From NCBI GenBank assembly GCA_032622095.1, contig CP136068.1:183834796-183898795 (forward strand): a DNA stretch of 64,000 nt, in the 5' to 3' direction. The stretch comes from Siphonodentalium dalli (lineage: Eukaryota > Mollusca > Scaphopoda > Gadilida > Siphonodentaliidae). Made by a program: the position numbers and the translations under genes. The notes below the pieces were generated by a model that had not been told where the DNA came from, ran no database searches, and saw nothing but the letters and a program-made list of their open reading frames with translations. Of this stretch, positions 22,159 through 33,989 are shown piece after piece. Numbering within the stretch: the stretch's first letter is position 1; every line of letters begins with the position of its first letter.

Positions 22159-25100
22159 ATGTCCTGGAATATTCAAGGTATTTCTGACAAACTAAGATCT
22201 AATACAAATCTAATTGATTCAATATATAAATATGATTTCATCACACTGTCAGAAATATGGCACGAATCATTAGATGATTTGAAAATACCGGGTTATAGGG
22301 TGGTTGACCTGTCTAGAAACTGTCGGAAAAAGCATCGTGGAGGCCTCGCCTTCTATTATAGAGAAAAGTTCTCACAATGGTACAAAGGGAAAAAATGTAT
22401 AGACGATATGGTTCTTTCGACAACTTTTGATGGGGTAATGTTTGATCTCCCCCGAGATATTGTAATAGTTTCGGTTTATATACCACCATCAAATTCTTCT
22501 TATTGGCATACCAACGACCATGAATATTGTATATTTGATAAACTAAAAACGGCATTGAATAATTCCCACCCCGGTGGCTTTGTCGTGTTAGCAGGCGATT
22601 GGAACTCCCGCTGTGCAACTCTCGCTGATCACATTACTAACGACGATGATGCTCACGTCGTGCCACTTCCGGATGATTATGAGTTAGACGAAAGCAAACC
22701 ACGCCTAAGTATGAATACAACAGTAAATACCTTCGGGCGCAAATTAATCTCACTGCGCAAGTCAACACGTATGCGAATCATAAACGGACGCACTGCGGGT
22801 GACTGCCAAGGTGCACTCACCAGCTACCAATACAATGGGGCCAGTGTGGTAGACTACATGCCAGTCAAAACAAAGCACTTGTCCAGAGTAGGTTATTTCT
22901 GCATAAAGGAACCCAGTGAATTGTGAGACCACTGCCAATTAAAGTCGCGAACAAAATTGATAAACAGGGAAAAAATAGACATAATTTTCAAGCGTTAAAC
23001 TGCAAACGCATATGGACAATGAAGAGCAAAGACTGTGCAGTGGCCACCACATCCAGCATGATTATCAGACAATGATTAGCAAAATTTCGAACTAAAAATT
23101 ATGCGATGACTGCGAGTGGTACAGACAGACGCATGCACATTATATATGGCGAATATACACAACAATATCAATAATCAATGTACTAAACATATTAAAACAA
23201 CTGATAAAAATATGAGACCGAAGAAACGTAAATGGTTTGATATGGACTGCACAAATGCAAAGAAAGAAATGACGACTGCGTTTAGTGACATGACAAAATC
23301 CCTGTTCGATCGACAACTTATTTTGCGCTATTTCAAAGCCAAAAAGAAATACAACAAACTAACTAAATACAAATATAAAACATATATTCAGACTATAATC
23401 GATACGCTGAGAGAGATGGAAAATAGCAGCCCAAAATAATACTGGAAAATAATAAATCGGTTGACGGCCAGAAAGACACAGACATCCTTAGAAACGGACC
23501 CCGATACATTTAAGTTTTTTAAGACATTGTACGGTAACACAACTCAAAATATAAACCACATCCATTCCGATGAATGGGAACCAAAACTTGAACACCACTT
23601 GAATAATAGCCCCATAAGCAAATCCGAAGTCCTGTCAAATCTATCTCAACTGAAAAATAATACATCGTCCGGCCCCGACAATGTATCAAACGAAATCCTC
23701 AAAACGGCGGTGCCTTTAATGTTATACGAAGTAACGAAACTTTTCAATCAGGTACTTCTCTCCGGATATTACCCACAGGAATGGAGCAAACCAGTGCTTT
23801 CAGCAATATACAAAAAAGCTGATCAGCGAGATCCGAACAACTATAGAGCAATAGCTATTAGCAATAATATTGGAAAACTATTCAACAAAATTATCAACAA
23901 TCGAATTAACACATATCTTGAGGAAAATGGAATCATTAGTAATAACCAATTTGGATTTCGGAAAAATCATGGGACACAAGAATGCATGTTCGTGTTAAAA
24001 TATATTATAGACACATATAAAAGCAAGCGCAAACCCGTATATCTTGCATTTATCGATTTTTTAAAAGCATTTGATTCAATAAACAGGGAGTTGTTATTCG
24101 AGAAAATGATGAATATTCAAATAGGGGGAAATATTCTAGACATTTTCCGCTCAATATACAGTTCAAGCCACTACATTATCAAAACATCACAATAACTTTC
24201 GCAGCCCTTTGCCTCAACTGTATGGGTGAGACAATGGTATTCGCTGTCCCCTACCCTATATATGACATTTATTGACGACATCAAATCATGTTTTGATGAA
24301 TCTTGCGGTTCGTGCAGTCTACAACAATCTAAAATTAACCACTTACTGTTTGCTGATGACATACTTCTAGTTTCGGAAAGCCAAACTGGCTTACAAAGAT
24401 CACTTGATAACGTTGTCAGCTACTCTCAAGACAACGTAACACCGATTAACATCAACAAACTGAAGTAATGGTGGTTAATCAAAACTCTACTGTAGTTCCA
24501 ATATTCAAAGTTTTGGGTAATAAGTTGAATATTTGCGATCAGTTATCATACCTTGGACTAATATAAACTCGCCCAAGAGTCATTGAGTACAAAAACTCTT
24601 AAAGTAATGCTCAAATTGCGACGTGAAATGATAAATCGCTACCACATATCTATACCACTGGCACTAACACTTAATACACTAGTAAAACCAATTTTGCTTT
24701 ATGGAAGCGAAATATGGGCACCAGAGGTATCGCGTAATGATAGCTCGCCATCTGAGAAGGTACACTTGAGCTTCTGCAAAATGATACTCGGTGTAGGATC
24801 AAATGCGGTCAACCATGCAGTGAGAGTAGAACTCGGCGTATATCCTATTTATGTCGATTGCTTAACACATGCGTTTAAATTTTTGAAGCGAATTAATGAT
24901 CACCCGAACCAAATATTGCGCGAAGCACATAGATCAAGTGAAATCAAATACAATCAAACCCTCACTTAGAACAATGAAAGAGAAGTATGTAGCATCATTA
25001 AACGCGGCAGATGGAAATAGTTTGCACATTTCGGATAACTATATTAATAACGCCACAGAAAGATTGAAGGATGAATACATAAATAAGTATATTCTTAGTG

Positions 25101-25430
25101 CAGACGATCCACACAGTAAACTAAGACCATACACATAATTCAAAACCATTTTTCGGCTCGAACCATATCTACTACACACAACTTCGATCAATGACCTTCG
25201 AATCAGTTGTCATTCATTAGAAATAGAAACAGGCAGACACAAACGCCTACCGACGCCAGCCGATGAGCGGATATGCAACACGTGCAAAGCTAACTCAGTG
25301 GAATACGAGAATTATTTTGTCATACACTGTGCCAAATACGACAAGTTGAGAAAAAGTATATTCGAAGAACTACTAAATTATAAAAGCAGCGCATTTCTAA
25401 GGGTCAGTAATATCTAAAAATTTATATACA
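22159..25430 (+). pseudogene. Decayed ORF2 (endonuclease, reverse transcriptase) of the outer element
   Basis: The endonuclease part (22159-22926) shows MSWNIQG, TLSEIW and LAGDWNSR. The reverse transcriptase (about 23620-24468) shows NNYRAIAIS, the catalytic AFIDFLKAFDS and LLFADDILLVSE. A C-terminal CNTC...HC motif lies at about 25270-25340. Most pieces from 22159 to 24969 share one frame and are separated by in-frame stops (22924, 23437, 24193, 24466) rather than by shifts; later pieces are shifted. The stop at 23437 sits where a Gln codon is expected (CAA to TAA). At 24220-24245 the usual GVRQGD stretch reads WVRQWY, two Gly-to-Trp changes and one Asp-to-Tyr. The copy cannot make a working enzyme. 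Confidence 0.85.
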
Positions 25431-25759
25431 TAATTTCGAAACGACCAGCCAAATACAAGTTATGTGATCAGTCGAGCTATCAAAGAACTATTTGAAACGA
25501 GAGAAGAAGCCCGCAATTGAGGAATGAATTAATAATGACTTTCTATTCCACACGATGTCATAGGCCTGCATACAGTTTATTTGCACGGTTATATTATTGA
25601 GTTTCTATTAAGTCATATTGTATAAATGTAGTTTCAATATGTTGAAAGTTTATTGTATGAACTATGTATATATGTAAATTATATGTCTTATTATTACATG
25701 TATGTAATGCATACGGCTCACATGAGTGTGTTTGTGCTAATAAATATCATATCATATGA

Positions 25760-26640
25760 CGTGAGACTTCTGTAATGGTCTGGTACTCTAATAGTGGCAA
25801 TTAACAGTTCTGATTTGTGATCGTAAAGTCGCTTTGTTTATGTAAGGTAGTGGGATTAAAATATCCATTTTGTGGATGATACAGTTATTTAGCACTGGAA
25901 GTCCTGACTGGCGATTGGGAACATTCATTGTTTTATTTGTTACCTCTGTTCTGTACAAGCGATAACACATGCAAGTTACGTCGGACTCGAGGCGGAGGGG
26001 AAATAAATCAATTCAAAATAGTGGTTACTAGCCGGATATTAGGACAACTTCAGGTTTAGCGACATGGTATAGTATCATACCAGGTGAGTAATTCTGGCAA
26101 TTCTGGCCGCTGATTGGTCGATTTGAATTGAATACTTTTTACTGTGGTTAGGGACTAAGTTTGTTGAGAAATTAATAGCAGTGACAAAACAGTCTGATTG
26201 AGCCGTGACTCTGAGTTATTTGTGAGTTGCCATTTAATAAATTGCTTATTGTAAGTTATCGACAAGTAAGCAACCGATAAAATTGCCATAACTCACCAGA
26301 ACAAAAAATGTACACCACCCCCAATAATACTTAATCATATGCATGTATAAAGATATAAAACTTAAAGATAATGATTTTATTAAAGTCTACCAATTTGTTT
26401 ATTTATACAGAAAAATAATATTTGGTACATAAGCGCCTCATATATCGGATGAAGATATAGTGTTGCTCTTCAGTTGATGTATCCCGTGTAAACATTGGTT
26501 CAAAAGAACTCATGTTATGAGCACATGTCTATCGCAGACCGGCTGTGTTTTACTCGTTCGACATGATTTCCGCTCCAGCTAGGGCAAAGAATCTTTCTTT
26601 TGTACAGACTCTCGCATCAAAGACACTCTCAACGGTACGT
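25760..26640. other. Unannotated stretch after the old retrotransposon
   Basis: No repeat array or coding domain recognised. Part of the long intron between EGF-16 and SRCR if the gene model holds. Confidence 0.4.
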
Positions 26641-26653
26641 ATCGGTATATTGA

Positions 26654-26657
<4 letters not shown>

Positions 26658-26722
<65 letters not shown>
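26658..26722. repeat. (TA)n microsatellite
   Basis: About 32 uninterrupted TA dinucleotides. The frames with repeated Ile/Tyr crossing it are products of the repeat. Confidence 0.98.
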
Positions 26723-26728
<6 letters not shown>

Positions 26729-26729
26729 T

Positions 26730-27228
26730 AGAAGCGGAATTGTTTACTGACAAACCCAAACCAATCACGCCACATGACGACCCCGTGTCTATCGTATTTA
26801 TAGCAAATACAAGTTTCATAAACCCGGAAGCAAATTTCCAAATCCCAAAACCAGACTGGTTCGCAAAGTTGGTACTAGGGTACCCTTGTTAGTCAAATCA
26901 CGTATATTTGCTTCGATTAGTTGAAGACCAAATATGCCATGCAATTGGTGTATACAGATATGCCCGAATATATGGCCTCCCTAACTTGGGACGCACCCCG
27001 GTTCAGCCGCTGAAGAGAACCGGTGTCCCCCCTCTTAAACATCCAGACTAAGTGTAACCGCGTGATGACCGCGAAGGTCGCGGTTAAACTCGCGGCGTTT
27101 AATTTTAAACCGCGGTGAATAACAACATCGCCGTGTTCGATGGAGTAATCACTAATTGTAATTTAACATGTATCTAGTATGTATATAATTCTGGTAATAA
27201 CCTTTCAAGATTTAATTAAATCCAAAAT
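26730..27228. other. Unannotated stretch with a small GC-rich patch
   Basis: At 27057-27118 a CG-rich patch contains inverted 'ccgcg/cgcgg' motifs ('gaccgcgaaggtcgcggtta', 'aaaccgcggtga'). Otherwise nothing recognised. Confidence 0.35.
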
Positions 27229-28290
27229 TTAATTCTCAAACTACACATACATTATAATTCATTGTTTAACCCCATCACACACTACCAATACATTGTAATT
27301 ATTTGTATAACCCCATCACAAACTACCCATACATTGTAATTTATTGTATAACCCCATCACTAACTACCCATACAGTATAATTCATTGTTTAACCCCATCA
27401 CAAACTACCCACATATTGTAATTCATTGTATAACCCCATCACAAACTACCCATACATTGTAATTCATTGTATAACCCCATCACAAACTACTCATACATTA
27501 TAATTCATTGTATAACCACATCACACACCCATACATTGTAATTCATTGTATAACTCCGTCACAAACTACCCATACATTTTAATTCATGGTTTAACCCCAT
27601 CACACACTACCCATACATTGTAATTCATTGTATAACCCCATCACAAACTACCCATACATTATAATTCATTGTATAACCACATCACACACCCATACATTGT
27701 AATTAATTGTATAACCCCGTCACAAACTACCCATACATTGTAATTCATTGTATAAGCCCATCCCAAACTACCCATACATTGTAATTCATTGTATAACCCA
27801 ATCACAAACTACCCATAAATTGTAACTCATTGTATAAACCCAATCACAAACTACCCATATATTGTAATTCATTGTATAACCCCATCAGAAACTACCCATA
27901 TATTGTAATTCATTGTATAACCACATCACAAACTACCCATACATTGTAGTTCATTGTATAACCCCATCACAAACTACCCATGCATTGTAATTCATTGTAT
28001 AACCCCATCACAAACTACCCATATATTGTAGTTCATTGTAAAACCCCATCGCAAACTAACCATACATTGTAATTCATTGTTAATCCACATCACAAACTAC
28101 CCATACATTGTAATTCATTGTTTAACCCCATCACAAACTACCCATACATTGTAGTTCATTGTATAACCCCATCACAAACTACCCATACATTGTAGTTCAT
28201 TGTATAACCCCATCACACACTACCCATACATTGTAGTTCATTGTAAAACCCCATCGCAAACTAACCATACATTGTAATTCATTGTTTATT
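27229..28290. repeat. 41-bp minisatellite, about 26 copies
   Basis: The unit reads 'accccatcacaaactaccca' then 'tacattgtaattcattgtata'. Copies are similar, with occasional units shortened ('accacatcacacacccatac'). One higher-order repeat is visible: the unit series ending 'aaaaccccatcgcaaactaa' occurs at about 28040 and again at about 28252. Confidence 0.95.
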
Positions 28291-28294
28291 AAAA

Positions 28295-29640
28295 CATCGA
28301 TATTCCGGTGATATATATGATCCTCGTCGGACTCGACATCTAATTCATATATATTTCGAAATAAGCTCAATTTTAATATATCTGCATACGTATTGAGACG
28401 TTGAAGTGAATGATTAGCTTAGTTTATTCATGACATCTGCGACCGTTTTCGGACGGCATTCCGTGGGACAATCGTATATATGTATATCTGTCACTTTTCA
28501 CTTAAAACACCTGGGCTAGTATTCACCAACTGAGTTTATTTTAAAAACCAGGTAGTGCATATGACAACGGCGAAACAATAGCGCTTAGGCCACACCACTT
28601 CACTGTGGTCAACAATCGAACTTGCACCTCGTTTACATGCGCGCGATAACACGACCATACGCAAGGGTAATTAACAAACCACAGCTAAATCACACACATA
28701 AGGGTATATATGTGGCATTTTTTATTGTGACATAAGTTCATTTCATGCATGAATATCATCATGTCGATGTCAACGAACCTCGTCATACAACGTCATCATG
28801 TTCAATGTTCCCATTGACCTAATTAGCGTGCAACTGAATGTATCTTTTGCTTTGTTCATAAGTATGTGTTCCTTGTAGATTCAAGAAAATAGAAGGATAT
28901 ATATGGATTACCAGATGCATATATTACTATGTAGTAACATAACAATAACACGGTAAATAGAATTATCCGGCGTGATTATTCTTTCAGATCGCTTTGGACG
29001 GGAATTGGTGTATTCTTTAGACATCATCGGTCTTTCATAATGCAGGCTTATATAATAATTTATCATATGACTCAATCATTATTTACTTTGGAAAGTATGT
29101 CATAAATCAATTTCATATGAACTATTTGATTGGTTTGTTGACAAAAAGTGTGTTCTGATTGGCCGAATGGCAGCCGGGGCCGAGCCGTGTCTCTAACTAA
29201 GTGCAGGTCAAATTCGTGCGCAATTATAATCTTGAAATATATAGTTTTGGACATTGTTATACGATAAATAGAATATGTAATTCGTATTTATCTAATAAAC
29301 ATACGGTATAATGTCACAAACTGGGAACAAAATAGCGCACTATATCTTCGCGTGCATATTATTTCTGCTAGTTCACCAGGTGTAATTGGGATTCCGGTGC
29401 AATGAAGTGACGTCACATTAACCTTTTGCTGCCGATGTCATATAGCTATTTAGTGATTTGTGTGCGTTTTGGACATCATAATCAATTTATAGGTGTCATA
29501 TGATAAATAGAATATGTAATTCGTGTTTCTCTCATATGAGAAATCTGAAAATTCTTAGACTCGTTTCATAAATATCATATGAGAGAAACACTCATTTCAT
29601 ATCCTTTATTTATATATAGCTTAGATAATGTTACCCAAAG
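28295..29640. other. Unannotated stretch with one small inverted repeat
   Basis: An inverted repeat pairs 29523-29539 ('gtgtttctctcatatga') with 29575-29591. The phrase 'gataaatagaatatgtaatt' appears twice (about 29263 and 29502), so a local duplication or element edge is likely. No gene is seen. Confidence 0.45.
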
Positions 29641-29644
29641 TATC

Positions 29645-30800
29645 TACAATACAACATTAAAATAGCCTGCAACACTAAATACATCTTCACATGGTTTGTA
29701 ACCCTGAATACATCTATACAATTGTCCGTAATCTTAAAGACATCTGTAATTGACCTCTAACAATGAATACATCTTTAAATGGCCCGTAACCCTGAACTCA
29801 TCATTAAAGTGGCATGTAACCCTGAACACGTCTTCAAATGGCCTCTAACCCAGAATACACCATTAAATGCACTCTGGCCCTGAATACATATTTAAAATGA
29901 TATGGAACCCTGAATACGTATATAAGATGGTCCGTAACCCTGAATTCATTTTTATAATAGCCTAGATCCCTGAATACATAAATAAAATGGCCTGGAACCC
30001 AGAATACATTTTTAGGATGGTCGGTAACCTTGCATAATTATTTAATATGGCCTATATCCCTGAATACATCACTAAATGGCCCGTAACCCTGAATACGTCT
30101 CTTAGATGGTCCGTAACCCTGAATTCATCTTTATAATGGCCTACATGTATATCCCTGAATACAGCATTAAATGGCCTGGAACCCTGGACACATCTTTAAT
30201 ATGACCTATATCCCTGAAGACATCATTAAATGGCCTGGAACCCTGAATACATATTTAAGATGGTCCGTAAAACTGAATTCATCTTTATAATAGCCTAGAT
30301 CCCAGCATACATGATTAAAATGGCCTGTAACTCTGAATACTTCTTATTAATGTACTGTAGTCATGAATACATCAGTAAAATGGCATGGAATCCTGAATAC
30401 ATCAATTAAATGGTCTGTAACGCTGAATACATCTGCAAATGACATGCTACCCTGAATACATCATTAAAGTGGCATGTAACCCTGAATACATCTTAATAAT
30501 TACCTAGATCCTTGAATGCATCTTTAGAATGGTCGGTAAACCTGAATGCATATTTAATATGGTATGGAACACTGAATATATCTTTAAAATGGTTGGTAAA
30601 CCTGAATACATCTTTAAAATGGTCGGTAAACTTGAATACATCTTTAAAATGGTATTGAACCATTGAACCCTGAATACATCCTTAATATATGGTCGGTAAA
30701 CATGATATACATCTTTAAAATGGTATGGAACACTCGACACATATTTTAGTGGCCGAGAACATATTTAATTCGACTGGAACCTTGAGTACATCTTTAAAAA
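29645..30800. repeat. Degenerate ~30-bp minisatellite, about 38 copies
   Basis: The core is 'taaccctgaatacatcttta' followed by 'aatggcctg' variants. The right-hand part (30530-30700) has a variant class with 'atggtcggtaaacctgaata'. The array begins about 65 bp past the donor of exon EGF-16 in transcript sense. Confidence 0.9.
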
Positions 30801-30863
30801 ACAAAGACTCTGAATGAAGACTATATAGCCACCCGCGGATCACATTTATGTAACTATACATAC

Positions 30864-30980
30864 ACGTCGTCTGACATAGTGTCCCAGTGTATAGTGTTGT
30901 ACAAGTACAATAGAAACGGTTGACCAAGTTATAGCATCTTCCTCCGTTCAAGCATGGATTGGATGAGCATTCATTAACAT
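30864..30980 (-). CDS. EGF-like exon EGF-16, the last and most diverged
   Basis: 117 bp, phase 1 at both ends. It begins DVNEC, has CSSNPC, CLNGGRC and [10 protein letters not shown], and ends CQTT. The fifth-to-sixth cysteine loop has 8 residues instead of the 9 in all other copies; one extra residue after the last cysteine restores the 117-bp length. The donor is T|GTATGT at 30863, so the next exon starts after a T rather than the G used by most other copies. Its flanks differ from those of the other EGF exons: a 30-bp array lies on the 3' side and a 47-bp array on the acceptor side. It is about 7.3 kb from EGF-15. Confidence 0.9.
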
Positions 30981-30984
30981 CTGA

Positions 30985-31975
30985 AACCAAATACAGACAT
31001 TAATATAGTTAGGCTTATATAACACCAAGGGTAGTTAAACCAAATACAGACAGAGTTAGGCTTATATAACGCCAAGGGTAGTTAAACCAAATAAAGACAT
31101 TAATATAGTTTGGCTTATATAACACCAAGGGTAGTTAAACCAAATACAGACATTAATATAGTTAGACTTATATAACACCAAGGGTAGTTAAACCAAATAC
31201 AGACAGAGTTAGGCTTATATAACACCAAGGGTAGTTAAACCAAATACAGACATTAATATAGTTAGGCTTATATAACACCAAGGGTAGTTAAACCAAATAC
31301 AGACATAGTTAGGCTTATATAACACCAAGGGTAGTTAAACCAAATACAGACATAGTTAGGCTTATATAACACCAAGGGTAGTTAAACCAAATACAGACAG
31401 AGTTGGGCTTATATAACACCAAGGGTAGTTAAACCAAATACAGACAGAGTTAGGATTATATAACACCAAGGGTAGTTAAACCAAATAAAGACATTAATAT
31501 AGTTAGGCTTATATAACACCAAGGGTAGTTAAACCAAATACAGACAGAGTTAGGCTTATATAACACCAAGGGTAGTTAAACCAAATAAAGACATTAATAT
31601 AGTTAGGCTTATATAACACCAAGGGTAGTTAAACCAAATACAGACATTAATATAGTTAGACTTATATAACACCAAGGGTAGTTAAACCAAATACAGACAG
31701 AGTTAGGCTTATATAACACCAAGGGTAGTTAAACCAAATACAGAAAGAGTTAGGCTTATATAACACCAAGGGTAGTTAAACCAAATACAGAAAGAGTTAG
31801 GCTTATATAACACCAAGGGTAGTTAAACCACATACAGAAAGAGTTAGGCTTATATAACACCAATAGTTAAACCAAATACAGAAAGAGTTAGGCTTACATA
31901 ACACAAAGGGTAGTTAAACCAAATACAGAAAGAGTTAGGCTTATATAACACCAAGGGGATAGTAAAACAAATACA
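30985..31975. repeat. 47/54-bp minisatellite against the EGF-16 acceptor, ~20 copies
   Basis: The unit is 'agttaggcttatataacacc' + 'aagggtagttaaaccaaata' + 'cagacag', with a longer form that adds 'attaatat'. The acceptor tract of EGF-16 on the minus strand (gtctgtatttggtttcag) is the same text as each unit's 'gtctgtatttggttt' up to the AG, where the units read 'aac'. The array therefore grew from the intron next to the acceptor. Confidence 0.92.
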
Positions 31976-31984
31976 GGAAAGTAC

Positions 31985-32320
31985 CCAAAATATACAGAAA
32001 CAATAATGTGTTACTTCCAATTTATTGACGCTTACCCCCCCCCCCCAAATTTCCCTAATTCTGCCTGAAACCGCGTAAAACTCCACTGATATCACTTACA
32101 TGACTGGCGAATTATGTTGTTTATTACAATTGATAGTCTAACCTGTTTCAGAAGCTGTTTTAATTGAACAAGTGGTTTATACAGGCAAATAAGAAGATTT
32201 TTTTCAAATAGTGGCTGATATGCATTGTTTTGTCTACCATATTCATGCATTGGAATTTGTAGGTCAGTGTGTTGTGAGAGTATGCCAGGTTTACCTGGGT
32301 GGTCAAAGTCCATACTTCTA
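31985..32320. other. Unannotated stretch left of the hAT-like element
   Basis: A poly-C run at about 32035-32046. No exon or repeat is recognised. Confidence 0.35.
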
Positions 32321-32322
32321 AG

Positions 32323-32831
32323 CAGGGTGCGCGCTGGACCAAAATTTACTTTTGCCAAATAATTTGCCGAATTAAAATATTTTTTGCCAAATTCTTTTAG
32401 AATTTGCCAAATGCTATCCATGATTGTATAATTTTCTGCAACATCGATTCTTATTTTGTGGTTTATCACACCACAATGAACCAATCACCGAACAATAACA
32501 GTTTAGAAGGGTTACTTGATCAGAAGGGCACATTACAAGAGGATTAGCTATGTAAACACCACCACCACACTTAATACGGGTAATCCCTTCACCCACCGAT
32601 ACTAATGCTATCAGGTTAACTGCATCTTAATAAAGGTGTTAACTTTTCCTAGATCTTATAAAACTTCACTAATATGATTGTGAGAGTTTCTTGGAATGAA
32701 TGGTATTGATTGACCAATAATTTTCAACTTTCTTGAGGAATTAAAAAGTGACTGCCAAATGAAAATATTTTTTGCCAAATGTGAATTATTTTTGCCATTG
32801 GCAAATTTGGCAAGTGGCAGCGCGAACCCTG
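32323..32831. mobile_element. hAT-like MITE with CAGGGT termini
   Basis: The left end 'cagggtgcgcgctgg' (32323) and the right end 'cagcgcgaaccctg' (to 32831) are inverted copies. Just inside both ends lie 'tttgccaaat' motifs in opposite orientation (32350-32410 and 32750-32815), which extend the inverted repeat loosely. CAGGG-type ends are usual in hAT elements. The 8-bp flanks (cttctaag, catcgttg) do not match, so no target duplication is visible. No transposase is present. Confidence 0.65.
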
Positions 32832-32834
32832 CAT

Positions 32835-33490
32835 CGTTGTAGTGGAAAGTTACAGTAACCAATCAGAAGCTGATATATATACAAAGCTAGTATCAGATAT
32901 ATTCATCAAAATTTACAAACAATATGCATATATCAGCAATGCTCCCTGCATATCAAGTGAAATATATCATTTTTCCATGCAACCTATTACATGAACAGAA
33001 CATGTGCTTAGGCTACTTGGTTGTAACGCATTTACAATAATAGCATCTGAGGTCCGTGAACTCAATCTTGACTTTCGAGTCACTGTTGACATTTTAATAA
33101 AGGTGTTAACTTTTCAAAAATTGTGCATGATACACACCATTACATAATTTCTAACTATTTTTCTGAATAGTCTGTCAATCAGCCCATTATCTAGCATTAG
33201 TCCATACCACTTGTGTTAGTCTATTGGATCAACTTCTATTATACTAAACCACAAGCAGTCACCATGCCAGACTTGGATAATAAGTGCTGTAAGAGTATCA
33301 GATCATCTGAGTTCATAGACAATCAAATAATTCACTGATTAGCTAAGACACACATTAGTTTGCCAGTTATAAATGAGAAATATCGGCACAAAAAGTACTT
33401 AGTAAAACATGTGCATGAAGTAAAAATTGGGGTTTTTTGCCTCTCGGAGTACCCACAACCCCGAAATACCTTCCTGCATTTTGCACACCT
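32835..33490. other. Unannotated stretch
   Basis: 'taaaggtgttaacttttc' at about 33100 repeats text from about 32630 inside the MITE region. No coding domain is seen. Confidence 0.4.
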
Positions 33491-33793
33491 CCACCGATAA
33501 TACAGCGAACCACAATTGATACCCCTACCGATAATACAGTTAACCACAATTGATACCCCCGCCGATAATACAGCTAACCACAATTGATACCCCCGCCGAT
33601 AATACAGCTAACCGCAATTGATACCCCCGCCGATAATACAGCTAACCACAATTGATACCCCCGCCGATAATACAGCTAACCACAATTGATACCCCCGCCG
33701 ATAATACAGCTAACCGCAATTGATAACCCCGTCGATAATACAGCTAACCACAATTGATACCCCCGCCGATAATACAGCTAACCGCAATTGATA
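33491..33793. repeat. 34-bp minisatellite, about 9 copies
   Basis: The unit is 'acccccgccgataatacagc' + 'taaccacaattgat', highly uniform. Open frames through it are products of the repeat. Confidence 0.95.
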
Positions 33794-33845
33794 ACCCATT
33801 TCCAACGGTTTTGATCTAAGTGTAATAAAAATAGTAAATTATTCG

Positions 33846-33875
33846 GACGTCAATGCGACCGGATTGGTGACGTCA
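33846..33875. promoter_or_regulatory. Paired GACGTC motif block, copy 1 (intronic)
   Basis: 'gacgtcaatgcgaccgg' followed by 'ttggtgacgtca' puts two CRE-like GACGTC palindromes 17 bp apart. The block recurs at 40806-40835 and 49821-49850. In all three places it lies exactly 124 bp beyond the end of an EGF exon or exon-end motif. Any regulatory function is inference; it may only be part of the duplicated intron. Confidence 0.4.
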
Positions 33876-33989
33876 TTATATCCAGATTTCAACCGTACAT
33901 TCGGTTCATGGACAGCGGTAATACACATTCAATGGCATTACGTCCGTTGAATAAATGTGTTTCCCGATAACGGATGTAACATAAGTATT

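Larger units (their letters stand above)
15893..25757 (+). mobile_element. Old non-LTR retrotransposon (plus strand), broken and interrupted
   Basis: Read left to right it has an ORF1 region ending in an SGNH esterase-like domain, then an ORF2 region with endonuclease, reverse transcriptase and a C-terminal cysteine/histidine motif, then a 3' region ending near 'aataaatatcatatcat' (25757). A second retrotransposon occupies 16838-20714, so the element itself is about 6.0 kb. Esterase-bearing ORF1 proteins are known from CR1/L2-related clades, which is the likely affinity. The copy is dead: several frame changes in ORF1 and in-frame stops in ORF2. Its ends are estimated to within about 10 bp and no convincing target-site duplication was found. 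Confidence 0.8.

Noticed and set aside
23995-24468. The outer retrotransposon as an active element
   Set aside because: Stops at 22924, 23437, 24193 and 24466 and loss of the conserved Gly/Asp residues near 24220-24245 show that it is dead.
26545-26892. Frames with runs of Ile/Tyr on both strands
   Set aside because: They cross the (TA)n microsatellite and have no other support.
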